Source: RYN-230 sp963834515 (GTDB lineage Bacteria > Actinomycetota > Actinomycetes > Streptosporangiales > Streptosporangiaceae). Taken from it: a stretch of 64,000 bases of DNA. The notes under the pieces were generated by a model. It saw only the letters and a list, made by a program, of their open reading frames with translations. It was not told where the DNA came from and searched no databases. How positions within the stretch are numbered: the stretch's first letter is position 1; every line of letters starts with the position of its first letter. The stretch is taken from contig CAWICB010000003.1 in assembly GCA_963834515.1 (NCBI GenBank), forward strand, positions 248,001 through 312,000, in the 5' to 3' direction. The translations under genes were made by a program, and so were the position numbers. Of the stretch, positions 17,291 to 25,565 are shown in pieces.

Positions 17291-17635
17291 TCACCAGGGG
17301 CCGTATGGTCCTGAGCTGCTGCTGTTGCCGCGGAACTCGCGGACCTTAGGCCGGACGTCGGTGAGGTAGATGGCCGAGGCCACGAACGCCGCGATGGGCA
17401 GGATGCCGATGGCACCGAACCCGCCGGACAGCACGCCGAGGTACAGCCCGATCACCACCGCGACACCCAGAATGATCAGCCAGAGCGGCTTGGTCTGCTT
17501 GCCCGCGGCCGGGAACGCACCGGACGGGCGGCGCAGCGCATCTACGAACGCCCACACCTCGGTGACCAGTGCGGCGATCGCGAGCACCTCGAGGAACCAG
17601 TAGAGCGGGCTCATGGCTCCCATGTTCAGCAACAC
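17291..17635 (-). CDS. DUF2516 family membrane protein
   Basis: A 114-aa protein with three hydrophobic helices. The family pattern is AFVDALRRPSGAFPAAGKQTKPLW between helices 1 and 2 (part quoted), with a polar Ser/Gly tail. Function unknown. GTG 17635 is taken as start, but ATG codons at 17623 and 17614 are equally possible because no SD decides. In actinobacteria this gene commonly sits near an XRE regulator and a small helical protein, as here. Confidence 0.82.
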   Translation of the reverse strand: MLLNMGAMSPLYWFLEVLAIAALVTEVWAFVDALRRPSGAFPAAGKQTKPLWLIILGVAVVIGLYLGVLSGGFGAIGILPIAAFVASAIYLTDVRPKVREFRGNSSSSGPYGPW

Positions 17636-17712
17636 GATGCCAGGCTATCCGGTCCGGGCGGGAACCGGAACCAAACTCGGGTCCCGCCCGGGCCAGCTTC
17701 TTATGACCGGCG

Positions 17713-17997
17713 TCAGCTCTGCGCGCCGGTGTCGCTCTCGCCGTCCAGCGCGGTCCGGTGGTGCAGTACCTGCTCGCCATGGACGGCCAGCTTGTCGTAC
17801 TCCTGGACCGCCTTGGTCCGGGCCGTGGCCACATAGCCGGAGGCCATGCCGGGCACCTCGGTGCGCCAGCGGGCGATCTTGGCCGGCAGGTCGCGGATCG
17901 CGGCCGAGGCCAGTGCGCCGGCGCCGGCCGCGGCGTGCACCGGCTTGCTGCTGGCCAGCTTGCGGACTTCGGTCTTCACGGTATCTGTCCGGTTCAT
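17713..17997 (-). CDS. small helical protein, 94 aa
   Basis: No firm family. The protein is mainly amphipathic helix with Lys/Arg/Ala-rich stretches (KTEVRKLASSKPVHAAAGAGALASAA). It somewhat resembles the small HbhA-like proteins found between XRE and DUF2516 genes in actinobacteria. ATG 17997 follows an AGGAGAGG Shine-Dalgarno. It is 9 bp downstream of the XRE regulator gene and likely co-transcribed with it. Confidence 0.7.
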   Translation of the reverse strand: MNRTDTVKTEVRKLASSKPVHAAAGAGALASAAIRDLPAKIARWRTEVPGMASGYVATARTKAVQEYDKLAVHGEQVLHHRTALDGESDTGAQS

Positions 17998-18006
17998 GAT
18001 GATTTG

Positions 18007-18552
18007 CTACCTCTCCTGGCCCGCCGTGGGCGGCAGGCCCGTTGACTTGGGCGCGCGCGCCCGGGCCCGGAACGCCTCGTCCGGGCGCACCGGCTCGGGT
18101 GCCGCGAGTGGGTCATCTTCTTCTTCTTCTTCCGCGAGCCTGCGGGCCTGCTCCACGCGGGCGGCGGCCCGGCCCTCAACCAGAGCGGCCGGCCCGGCCG
18201 GAGCCTCAGCCTGCGCTTGCGCGATGGCCTCCTTGCGGAAGGATTCGTAGATCTCCAGCAGGACCTGCTTCTGCCGCTCGGTGAGCACCGGCTCAGCCAG
18301 CACGGCGGCCCGGACGCCACTGTCCGGTTCCCGGTCTTCCAGGATGCCGGCCTGCACATACAGCGCTTCGGCGGAAATCCGCAGCCCCTTGGCGATCTGC
18401 TGCAGAATCTCGGCGCTTGGCCGGCGCAGGCCGCGCTCGATCTGGCTCAGGTACGGGTTGGAGACGCCAGCCGCCTCGGCCAGCTGCCGCAGCGAGATCC
18501 TGGCCTGCTCCCGCTGTTCCCTGATGTATTCACCGATGGAACTGACTCGCAT
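18007..18552 (-). CDS. XRE family transcriptional regulator
   Basis: 181 aa with an N-terminal Cro/C1-type HTH: ISLRQLAEAAGVSNPYLSQI followed by ERGLRRPSAEILQQIAKGL. The C-terminal half is Glu/Ala-rich with an EEEEEDD acidic run, probably extended or coiled. Start is taken at ATG 18552; GTG 18561 is possible. It heads a three-gene run with the small helical protein and the DUF2516 protein. Targets unknown. Confidence 0.9.
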   Translation of the reverse strand: MRVSSIGEYIREQREQARISLRQLAEAAGVSNPYLSQIERGLRRPSAEILQQIAKGLRISAEALYVQAGILEDREPDSGVRAAVLAEPVLTERQKQVLLEIYESFRKEAIAQAQAEAPAGPAALVEGRAAARVEQARRLAEEEEEDDPLAAPEPVRPDEAFRARARAPKSTGLPPTAGQER

Positions 18553-18649
18553 GGGACTCACAGATCCAGTGAATCAAATCGTGCTTGCAATTGCAAACGA
18601 CCAGCAAGCACCCTCGCTGCGGGCCCGGTCCAGCCGGCCCTTCCGCTGC

Positions 18650-19645
18650 CTAACGCCCCGCAGCCGTGCCGTCGCCCCCGCGGTGCGCGGCCGCCGGTAC
18701 CGGGAGCGTGGCGCGCACCACGCCGACCTCCCGCTCCCCGCCCAGCACCGGGACGTGCGCGACCTGGTCCAGCGCCGCCGCCGCACCGGGGCCACCGGCC
18801 ACGCCGAGCCAGCGCAGCAGCGCCACGGTAACCGGCGGGCGGGCCCGGGACGCGCCGTCGTCGAGCTTGAACGCGGCGGCCCGGCCGTCAGCTAGCGCCA
18901 GTCCCTCGACGCCCTCCGCGCCCGACTTGACCAGCAGCCCGGGCACCGCGGCCATCAGCGCCCGCTCCGGGCGGCGGGTCCCCGACGTCCAGTCGGGATG
19001 GGCCCGCATCGCGTCGGCCACCCGCCGTTCGGCGGTGCCGGCCGGCGCAGTGACCAGGACCCGCAGGGCCCGGGCCACGCCGGTGAGGGACAGCGCGAAC
19101 AGCGGGGCACCGCAGCCGTCCACGCCCACGGCCTGGATGTGCTCGCCGGACAGTTCCTCCAGCGTGCGCCGGATCGCGGCCTGCACCGGGTGGGCCGGGT
19201 CGAGGTAGCTGTCCACCGGCCAGCCGGCGGCCACACAGCAGGCCAGCATGGCGGCGTGCTTGCCGGAACAGTTCATGTGCACCCGGTCCGGGCCGCCGCC
19301 CCGGCGCAGCACATCGCGCTGGCTCTGCTCGTCCATGGGCAGCGCGGGCGGGCAGCGCAGCGCACTCTCGGTCAGCCCGGCGCGGGTCAGGATCTCCCGC
19401 ACCCCGGCCACATGGAAGTCCTCCCCCGAGTGGCTGGCCGCGGCCAGCGCGAGCAGCTTGCCGTCTAGGTCCAGGCCGGCCCGCAGCAGCGCGGCCGCCT
19501 GCAGCGGCTTGTTGGCCGAGCGCGGGAACATGGGCTGGGCCACCTGCCCGGCGCTCAGCAGCGGCGCCCCGTCCGCGCCGAGGACCAGCAGTGAGCCCCG
19601 GTGCCGCGACTCGGCGAAGCCGGACCGGATCACTTCGGCCAGCAC
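18650..19645 (-). CDS. L-asparaginase II (thermolabile, RhiDL type)
   Basis: 331 aa of the Asparaginase_II (PF06089-like) family, related to Rhizobium etli AnsA rather than to E. coli AnsA/B. Visible signatures: EVIRSGFAESRHRGS, the FPRSANKPLQAAALL loop, AAASHSGEDFHVAGV, CPPALPMDE, MNCSGKHAAML with the reactive Ser/Lys pair, VDGCGAPLFALSL. It hydrolyses asparagine to aspartate and ammonia in the cytoplasm. GTG 19645 lies directly before the conserved N-terminus. It is downstream of the BKACE gene on the same strand. Confidence 0.92.
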   Translation of the reverse strand: MLAEVIRSGFAESRHRGSLLVLGADGAPLLSAGQVAQPMFPRSANKPLQAAALLRAGLDLDGKLLALAAASHSGEDFHVAGVREILTRAGLTESALRCPPALPMDEQSQRDVLRRGGGPDRVHMNCSGKHAAMLACCVAAGWPVDSYLDPAHPVQAAIRRTLEELSGEHIQAVGVDGCGAPLFALSLTGVARALRVLVTAPAGTAERRVADAMRAHPDWTSGTRRPERALMAAVPGLLVKSGAEGVEGLALADGRAAAFKLDDGASRARPPVTVALLRWLGVAGGPGAAAALDQVAHVPVLGGEREVGVVRATLPVPAAAHRGGDGTAAGR

Positions 19646-19715
19646 CGGCAGCGCGGAGTCCGCGGGCTCATGCCCGCCGGGCCCGGGCCCGGGCCCAGGC
19701 GCGGGGGCGATCAGC

Positions 19716-20558
19716 TCAGCGACGGCTGCTCACCCCCAGGAACTCGCGCGCCTCATCCGGCGGCATGGGTGGCCGCTGGGCCAGCCCGGCCACCGCCGCG
19801 GCCCGCTCGACCAGCTCGGCGTTGCTGGCCACCGGGCGACCGCGGGCAAACGAGGTGGTGTCCTCCAGGCCGACCCGCAGGTGCCCGCCCGCGCCGAGCG
19901 CGCCGAGCAGCACGGGCAGCGTGGTCCGGCCGATCCCGGTCGCGGACCAGGTGGCCCCAGCGGGCAGCGCGGCCACCGCCGCGGTCAGCGCGGCCACCGT
20001 GCCTGGCATCCCGCCCGGCACGCCCATCACCAGGTCGCAGTGCACATGGCCGCCATGCGGCGGCCCCTGCTCGTCGAGCAGCCGGTGCAGGGTGGCCACC
20101 TGCCCCAGGTCGAACAGCTCGAACTCGGGGACCACCCCGCGGTCCCTGCTGCGCGCGTAAAGCTCACGGATGAACGGCCACGGGTTGGCGAACACCTCGT
20201 CGCCGAAGTTGACCGTACCGCAGGTCAGTGAGCACGCGTCCGGTTCCGCGTCGAGGACGGCCAGCCGGTCCGCGAAGCTGTCGGTGACCGCCCCGCCGGT
20301 GGACAGCTGCACGATCAGGTCGGTGCTGGCCCGCAGCGCGCGCACCGTGTCCCTGAGCCGGCCCAGATCGAGGGTGGGCCTGGCCTGGCCATCCCGGATG
20401 TGCACGTGGATCACGGCGGCCCCGGCGGCCCGGCATTCGACCGCCGTGGCGACCAGCTCGGCCAGGGTGACCGGCAGCGCGGGGACGCTGGCCTTCTCCG
20501 ACTCCGCGCCGGTCGGGGCCACCGTGATCAGCGTGTTGGGTGTCATGACGGGCAGCAT
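19716..20558 (-). CDS. BKACE family beta-keto acid cleavage enzyme (DUF849)
   Basis: A 280-aa TIM-barrel enzyme of the 3-keto-5-aminohexanoate cleavage (Kce-like) family. It condenses acetyl-CoA with a beta-keto acid to give acetoacetate plus a new CoA ester. The N-terminal ITVAPTGAESEKASVPALPVT, the zinc-binding HVHIRD and later GHVHCDL, and the C-terminal GLEDT are typical. The keto-acid specificity cannot be read. Start ATG 20558 has AAGGA six bases upstream; ATG 20546 is the alternative. It is followed by the asparaginase gene after 70 bp. Confidence 0.88.
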   Translation of the reverse strand: MLPVMTPNTLITVAPTGAESEKASVPALPVTLAELVATAVECRAAGAAVIHVHIRDGQARPTLDLGRLRDTVRALRASTDLIVQLSTGGAVTDSFADRLAVLDAEPDACSLTCGTVNFGDEVFANPWPFIRELYARSRDRGVVPEFELFDLGQVATLHRLLDEQGPPHGGHVHCDLVMGVPGGMPGTVAALTAAVAALPAGATWSATGIGRTTLPVLLGALGAGGHLRVGLEDTTSFARGRPVASNAELVERAAAVAGLAQRPPMPPDEAREFLGVSSRR

Positions 20559-20594
20559 GCATCCTTGCTCGGGCTCACGTCCAGTCCAGCATCG

Positions 20595-20742
20595 GCGAGG
20601 GGGGACGCCCCGCAGGGGTGATCCCCGGCCGATGCTCCGGGGGTCCGGGGTCGCCCCGGGCTAACAGCGCGAGGGGGGCGCCCGCAGGGGTGATCCCCTC
20701 GCCGATGCTCGGGGGTTCCAGGGGTCGCCCCCGGGGGCTAGC
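20595..20742 (+). repeat. palindromic repeat locus A, two tandem copies
   Basis: Two diverged copies (20595-20665 and 20669-20742, period 74) of a GC-rich element: GCGAGGGGGG start, a GCAGGGGTGATCCCC hairpin, a GATGCTC segment, a CCGGGG-TCG-CCCCGG hairpin and the end GGGCTAAC or GGGCTAGC. It fills the gap between two minus-strand genes and abuts the isomerase stop codon. Same family as the loci in disA, in the PHP-UvrD gene and upstream of the DUF4177 gene. Confidence 0.85.
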
Positions 20743-20746
20743 AGCG

Positions 20747-21601
20747 TTAGCGGGACAGCGGGGATACCTGTTCCGGGCCGCCCGGGCCACGCGGCCCAGC
20801 GCTGCCCAGGTGGCCACGGGTGAACTCCAGCGCCTCGGCCAGATCGGCTTCCCGGGCGTCCTGGGTCGGCGCGCGGAACGTCTTGACCTCCAGCACGACC
20901 ACGCCCGGGTAGCCGGTAGCGGCCAGCTGGCGCAGCAGCGGCGCACACGGCTGGGTACCGCGCCCCGGCACCAGGTGCTCGTCACGGTAGGCCAGCCCGG
21001 TGCCGTCGGCCATATGCACGTGGGCCAGCCGGCCGCCCAGCTCGTCCGCCATGGCCAGCGCGTCGGAGCCGGACACGGCGGTGTGCGAGAGGTCCAGGGT
21101 GACGTGCGGGTAGTCCATGTGCACCGGGTTCCAGGTCGGCGCGTACGGCGCCACCTCAGCTCCCCGGGCCCGGATCGGGAACATGTTTTCCACCGCGAAC
21201 ACCACGTCGGTCTCGTTCTGCATCCGGGCCAGGCCGGTGCCGAAGTCCCGGGCGTAGTCGCGCTGCCAGCGGAACGGCGGGTGCACCACGACGACCCGCG
21301 CACCGAGCTGCTCGGCCACTTCCTTGGCCCGGATCAGCTTGCCCCACGGGTCACGGCCCCAGACCCGCTGGGTGATCAGCAGGCAGGGCGCGTGCACGGC
21401 CAGCACCGGCATGTGGTGGTAGTCGGACAGCCGCCGCAGCACGTCCACGTCCTGGCTTACGGCATCCGGCGTGACCATCACCTCGACCCCGTCGTAACCC
21501 AGGCGGGCCGCTACCTGGAACGCGTCCGGTGTCCGGTCCGGGTAGACCGACGCAGTAGATAGTGCCACCAGAGGTCGCGGAGCGCTGTCCGCTTCGCTCA
21601 C
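20747..21601 (-). CDS. sugar phosphate isomerase/epimerase family (AP endonuclease 2 fold)
   Basis: A 284-aa TIM-barrel protein of the xylose-isomerase-like family. Metal-site segments seen: GYDGVEVMVTP, VHAPCLLITQRVWG, VVVHPPFRWQ, VENMFPI, TLDLSHTAVSG, HVHMADG and VVLEVKTF. The natural substrate is unknown. GTG 21601 is preceded by GAAGGAG. The last codons abut repeat locus A, so the C-terminal tail may have been changed by it. Confidence 0.85.
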   Translation of the reverse strand: MSEADSAPRPLVALSTASVYPDRTPDAFQVAARLGYDGVEVMVTPDAVSQDVDVLRRLSDYHHMPVLAVHAPCLLITQRVWGRDPWGKLIRAKEVAEQLGARVVVVHPPFRWQRDYARDFGTGLARMQNETDVVFAVENMFPIRARGAEVAPYAPTWNPVHMDYPHVTLDLSHTAVSGSDALAMADELGGRLAHVHMADGTGLAYRDEHLVPGRGTQPCAPLLRQLAATGYPGVVVLEVKTFRAPTQDAREADLAEALEFTRGHLGSAGPRGPGGPEQVSPLSR

Positions 21602-21816
21602 CGTGACTCCTTCCGCACGCTGTCCTGCACCCCGCTGGCTCGCAGCTGGCTGCGGTGTTACCCGCGCGCCCCCGTCCCGCCCGCGACCGGCGCGGGTGGC
21701 GGTGATGGAGCTGCCCTGGCCAGCTTATGCGCCGCGCCGGGCGCTGGTGCTCACCCACGCGGCGGGCCGGGTGTCGGGCCCGCCGGATGTCGTACCGGGC
21801 CGGTACCGTCCTGCCC

Positions 21817-23250
21817 ATGGCGAAGTCTTCGGCGGCCCCGGCGTTCCAGTGCACCGAGTGCGGATGGCGGACCACCAAGTGGGCCGGGCGCTGCGGTGAG
21901 TGCCAGGCGTGGGGCACGGTGCAGGCGGTGACCGCGCCCCGGCTGCTGCGGCCCGGGAACGGGGCGGCCGGGCCGTTCGGCCCGGCGGCACAGCTTAACG
22001 CGGCGGTGGCACCGGCCAGTCCCGCCGTTTCCATCGCGGCCGTGGACGCTAGCGCGGCCAGCGCCCGGTCCACCGGCCTCGGCGAGCTGGACCGGGTGCT
22101 GGGCGGCGGGCTCGTGCCGGGGGCGGTCGTCCTGCTGGCCGGGGAGCCGGGGGTGGGCAAGTCAACCCTGCTGCTGGAGGCGGGCACGTTCGCCGCCCAG
22201 TCCGGCCCTGTGCTGTACGTCACCGGGGAGGAATCCGCGGCTCAGGTCCGGCTGCGCGCCGACCGGATCGGCGCCGTGGCCGAGAACTTGTTCCTGGCCG
22301 CGGAGACCGATCTGGCCGCGCTGCTTGGGCACGTCGCGGCGGTGCGGCCGCAGTTGCTGATCGTCGACTCGGTGCAGACCATCACGGCGGACGGCGTGGA
22401 GGGCGCGCCCGGCGGGGTGTCGCAGATCCGCGCGGTCACCGCGGCCCTGATGGCCGTGGCCAAGCAGCACGCGCTGACCACCGTGCTGGTCGGCCACGTG
22501 ACCAAGGACGGCTCGATCGCCGGTCCGCGGGCCCTGGAGCACCTGGTGGACGTCGTGCTGCACTTCGAAGGTGACCGGCATGCCCAGTTCCGGATGGTCC
22601 GCGCGGTGAAGAACAGGTACGGCCCTACGGACGAGATCGGCTGTTTCGACCTCGGCGAGCGCGGCATCACCGGGCTGTCCGACCCGAGCGGCCTGTTCCT
22701 GTCCCACCGGCACGACGCGGTGCCGGGCACCTGCGTGACGGTCACCCTGGAGGGGCGCCGCCCGCTGATCGCCGAGGTGCAGACCCTGGTGGCACCGTCC
22801 CCGGCCGAGCTGCCCCGACGGGTCACCTCCGGGCTGGACCCGTCGCGGGTGGGCATGATCCTGGCCGTGCTCACCCAGCGGGCCGAGCTGAAGCTGGGCA
22901 AGCAGGATGTGTACGCCGCCACGGTCGGCGGGGTCCGGCTCACCGAGCCGTCGGTGGACCTGGCCGTGGCCCTGGCGTTCGCCAGCGGGCTGATCAACCT
23001 CAGCGTGCCCGGGTCGGTCATCGCGGTCGGCGAGGTTGGGCTGGCGGGCGAGGTTCGCCAGGTCAGCGGCGTGGGCCGGCGGCTGGCCGAAGCCGAGCGG
23101 CTGGGCTTCCGGCTGGCCCTGGTGCCGGCCGGCCAGGCGGATCTGCCCGGCATCGGCCCGGCACGCGGGCGGCCCGGCGAGCCGGATCCGATCGAGGTCC
23201 GCGAGGTGACCGACATCCGGGACGCGATGACCGCCGCGTTCACCGGCTGA
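21817..23250 (+). CDS. radA: DNA repair protein RadA
   Basis: 477 aa, with all RadA/Sms parts: an N-terminal C4 zinc finger (CTEC...CGEC, Cys12/15/26/29), a RecA-like ATPase with Walker A GEPGVGKST, the RadA-specific KNRYG motif, and a C-terminal Lon-protease-like domain (SVIAVGEVGLAGEVRQVSG). RadA helps branch migration in recombinational repair. ATG 21817 is chosen because the zinc finger begins ten residues later. It is followed after 101 bp by disA, the common actinobacterial and Bacillus order; RadA is known to inhibit DisA in Bacillus. Confidence 0.97.
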   Translation: MAKSSAAPAFQCTECGWRTTKWAGRCGECQAWGTVQAVTAPRLLRPGNGAAGPFGPAAQLNAAVAPASPAVSIAAVDASAASARSTGLGELDRVLGGGLVPGAVVLLAGEPGVGKSTLLLEAGTFAAQSGPVLYVTGEESAAQVRLRADRIGAVAENLFLAAETDLAALLGHVAAVRPQLLIVDSVQTITADGVEGAPGGVSQIRAVTAALMAVAKQHALTTVLVGHVTKDGSIAGPRALEHLVDVVLHFEGDRHAQFRMVRAVKNRYGPTDEIGCFDLGERGITGLSDPSGLFLSHRHDAVPGTCVTVTLEGRRPLIAEVQTLVAPSPAELPRRVTSGLDPSRVGMILAVLTQRAELKLGKQDVYAATVGGVRLTEPSVDLAVALAFASGLINLSVPGSVIAVGEVGLAGEVRQVSGVGRRLAEAERLGFRLALVPAGQADLPGIGPARGRPGEPDPIEVREVTDIRDAMTAAFTG

Positions 23251-23351
23251 GCCGTGCTCCCGGCCCACCGCGGACGGGGTAAAGCACCGGTCAAGACCGG
23301 GGGCCGCCGATAGACTGGCGCGCAGTCTGCAACCTTTCTCCCGGGGGGACC

Positions 23352-24275
23352 GTGCCGCCAGACCCAGCCCACCACGGCCACCGGGGCAGGGACGAGCGGC
23401 GCCGGGCGGCGCTGGCCGCCCTGGCCCCGGGGACCGCGCTGCGCGACGGCCTCGAGCGGATCCTGCGTGGCAATACCGGCGCGCTGATCGTGCTGGGCGA
23501 CGGGCCCGCCGTGGACGAGCTGTGCACTGGGGGGTTCGAGCTGCGGGTGGCGTTCTCGGCGACCCGGCTGCGCGAGCTGGCCAAGATGGACGGCGCGATA
23601 GTCCTGGACGCCGCGGCGGACTACATCGTTCGCGCGGCGGTGCACCTGGTCCCGGACCCCGCGCTGCCCACGGACGAGTCCGGCACCCGGCACCGCACCG
23701 CGGAACGCGTCGCCCGGCAGACCGGCTGCCCGGTCGTCTCGGTCAGCAAGTCGATGCGGATCATCGGGTTGTACCTGGACGGGGCCCGGTACGCGCTGGA
23801 GGGATCGGCCGCCATCCTGTCCAAGGCCAATCAGGCGCTGGCCACGCTGGAGCGCTACAAGCTGCGGCTGGACGAGGTGTCCCGGGTGCTGACCGCACAC
23901 GAGATCGAGGACGTGGCCACCGTCCGCGACGTGACCGCAGTGGCCCAGCGGCTCGAGATGGTCCGCCGGATCGCCGGGGAGATCGAGGGCTACCAGGTCG
24001 AGCTGGGCACGGACGGGCGGCTGCTGGCCCTCCAGTTCGACGAGCTGATCGCGGGCAGTGACTTCGAGCAGCGGCTGATCGTGCAGGACTACCTGCCAGA
24101 CGCTGGCGAGGGGGGGCACGCCGAAGGCGTGTTCCCGCCGAGCCAGCGATCTGCGGGGGGCTCCGGGGGGTCGTCCCCCCGGGCTAGCGCCCGGCGAGGG
24201 GGGGCACGCCGAAGGCGTGTTCCCGCCGAGCCAGCGATCTGCGGGGGGCTCCGGGGGGTCGTCCCCCCGGGCTAG
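23352..24275 (+). CDS. disA: DNA-integrity scanning diadenylate cyclase, truncated by a duplicated repeat
   Basis: DisA makes c-di-AMP from two ATP. The cyclase domain is intact: DGAIVLD (from residue 80) and GTRHRTAERVARQTG (from 111). The linker domain follows to FEQRLIVQDYLPDAGEG at about residue 252. There a palindromic repeat enters the frame (GHAEGVFPPSQRSAGG). Because the repeat is present as two perfect copies with period 88, the second copy is read in another frame and a TAG inside it ends the protein at 307 aa. The C-terminal RuvA-like helix-hairpin-helix region lies in the next frame (24277-24621). GTG 23352 follows GGGGGGAC. The product may still be an active cyclase that cannot scan DNA. 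Confidence 0.9.
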   Translation: MPPDPAHHGHRGRDERRRAALAALAPGTALRDGLERILRGNTGALIVLGDGPAVDELCTGGFELRVAFSATRLRELAKMDGAIVLDAAADYIVRAAVHLVPDPALPTDESGTRHRTAERVARQTGCPVVSVSKSMRIIGLYLDGARYALEGSAAILSKANQALATLERYKLRLDEVSRVLTAHEIEDVATVRDVTAVAQRLEMVRRIAGEIEGYQVELGTDGRLLALQFDELIAGSDFEQRLIVQDYLPDAGEGGHAEGVFPPSQRSAGGSGGSSPRASARRGGARRRRVPAEPAICGGLRGVVPPG

Positions 24276-24276
24276 C
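24105..24276 (+). repeat. palindromic repeat locus B, perfect tandem pair inside disA
   Basis: Two identical 84-bp copies (24105-24188 and 24193-24276) separated by 4 bp. Each has three potential hairpins: CACGCC-GAA-GGCGTG, a CGCCGAGCC segment and CCGGGGGGTCGTCCCCCCGG, then GGGCTAGC. The locus is flanked by a 10-bp direct repeat CTGGCGAGGG (24103-24112 and 24278-24287). With one copy the insert would be 87 bp, exactly 29 codons. The second copy adds 88 bp and shifts the frame. Confidence 0.95.
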
Positions 24277-24621
24277 ACTGGCGAGGGGCGGGTCGGCGCA
24301 GTGCTCGGCCAGCTCGAGGACCTGTCACCGGAACAGCTGCTGGACGCGGGGCAGGTGGCCACGGTGCTCGGGCTGGGCGGCGCGGGCCGGCTGGACGAGC
24401 CGGTGGAACCGCGCGGCTACCGCCTGCTGGCCCGGATCCCGCGGCTGCCGGAACCGGTCGCCGAGCGGCTGGTCGCGCACTTCGGCGGGCTGCACAAGCT
24501 GCTGGCGGCCAGCGTCACCGAGTTGCAGGACGTGGCCGGGGTGGCTGAGCCGCAGGCGCGCCGGGCCCGCGAGGGCCTGTCCCGGCTGGCCGAGGTGACG
24601 CTGCTGGAGCGGTACTCCTGA
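24277..24621 (+). pseudogene. 3' part of disA (helix-hairpin-helix domain), out of frame
   Basis: From the end of repeat copy 2 this frame encodes STGEGRVGAVLGQLEDLSPEQ and then the RuvA-like HhH domain (RIPRLPEPVAERLVAHFGGL, LQDVAGVAEPQARRAREGL) to TGA at 24621. It matches the C-terminus expected of DisA and is intact in itself. It lacks its own promoter or clear SD. It would be expressed only if one repeat copy were lost, by ribosomal slippage, or by starting inside the repeat. Confidence 0.85.
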
Positions 24622-24627
24622 CGCCGG

Positions 24628-25413
24628 TCAGGGCACCGCGATGCCCGGCCCGGCCAGCACGAAGATCAGCGACTGGCTGGCCAGCAGGCCGCTGCGCGCG
24701 GTCGCGGTGTAGGTGCCCGGGCTGGCCGGCTTGCCCGGCGCCTGGCAGCCCGGTGCGGAAATCTTCCGGTCCCAGCTGATCCGCAGCACCTGCGGCACCC
24801 CGCGGGACAGCTGGGCGACCCGCTGGCCGGAGGACTGCACGCAGTCGGCGGAGTCCCAGACCCGGCGCTCGCCACCCGCCTTGATGACCAGATGGACGTG
24901 CTTGTCGCCCAAGTCGAACGAGCAGGGGTGGGCCGCGGTGGAGACCACGTCGACCTGGAACCTCGGGGCCTGCCCGGCCTGGTACCGGTACTTGGGGGTG
25001 AACAGGCTGAGCACGACCGCGCCCGGCGGGCAGGTGCCGGAGCTGCCCGCCACATTGCCGGTTCCGCCCGCCCGGGCTGGCCCGTGCTTGCCGCTGTGCC
25101 CGGAGCCGTGCTTGGTGCTGGCGTGTGTGGTGCGGCTCGGCGTGGGCGTCGGGGTGACGGTGGCCGTGGCGGTTGGCGTGGGTGTCCCGACCGGCGTGGT
25201 GGGTGCGGCGGCCGACGTGGACGGCGTGCCGTGCTGGCTGTGCCGCCCCGTGTGCGTAGTGTCCGCGGCCTGCTTCGCGGCCCCGCCCCCGCCGAGGGCC
25301 CCGTTGAGGGTCCAGGCTACGAGCGCGAGCACCCCGATCGCCGCGGCCAGGGCGATGACCCGGCGGCGCCAGTAGATGTCAGTCCGACGGGGTCTCGGTG
25401 AACTGCCGGGCAT
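24628..25413 (-). CDS. membrane-anchored secreted protein with Thr/Pro-rich linker
   Basis: A 261-aa type II membrane protein: a basic cytoplasmic start, one helix (VIALAAAIGVLALVAWTLN), a low-complexity Thr/Pro/Ser linker (TPTPTATATVTPTPTP), then a beta-type extracellular domain with four cysteines (CPPGAVVLSLF, HPCSFDLGDKHVHL, DSADCVQSSG, APGCQAPG), which probably form disulphides. I do not recognise a named family, though similar proteins lie next to disA in other actinobacteria. Start ATG 25413 is the one nearest the basic N-terminus. It is convergent with disA. Confidence 0.75.
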   Translation of the reverse strand: MPGSSPRPRRTDIYWRRRVIALAAAIGVLALVAWTLNGALGGGGAAKQAADTTHTGRHSQHGTPSTSAAAPTTPVGTPTPTATATVTPTPTPSRTTHASTKHGSGHSGKHGPARAGGTGNVAGSSGTCPPGAVVLSLFTPKYRYQAGQAPRFQVDVVSTAAHPCSFDLGDKHVHLVIKAGGERRVWDSADCVQSSGQRVAQLSRGVPQVLRISWDRKISAPGCQAPGKPASPGTYTATARSGLLASQSLIFVLAGPGIAVP

Positions 25414-25565
25414 GCGAGCAGTATGCGACGGCCAGGCCGACCAGGCTCGGAGACCCGCCGGCAAGGTCGCACATTATTCCAGAAGATCGCGATTACGGCT
25501 GCGCTTTTCCGCCTACCGGGAGCCGGGCCGGGCCAGCAGCGCTCCCGTGCGAGGATCGGGGGGAC

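Noticed and set aside
24103..24287. CTGGCGAGGG direct repeat as a proven target-site duplication
   Set aside because: Other copies of the element also begin with GGCGAGGGG, so the left copy may be element sequence rather than duplicated target.
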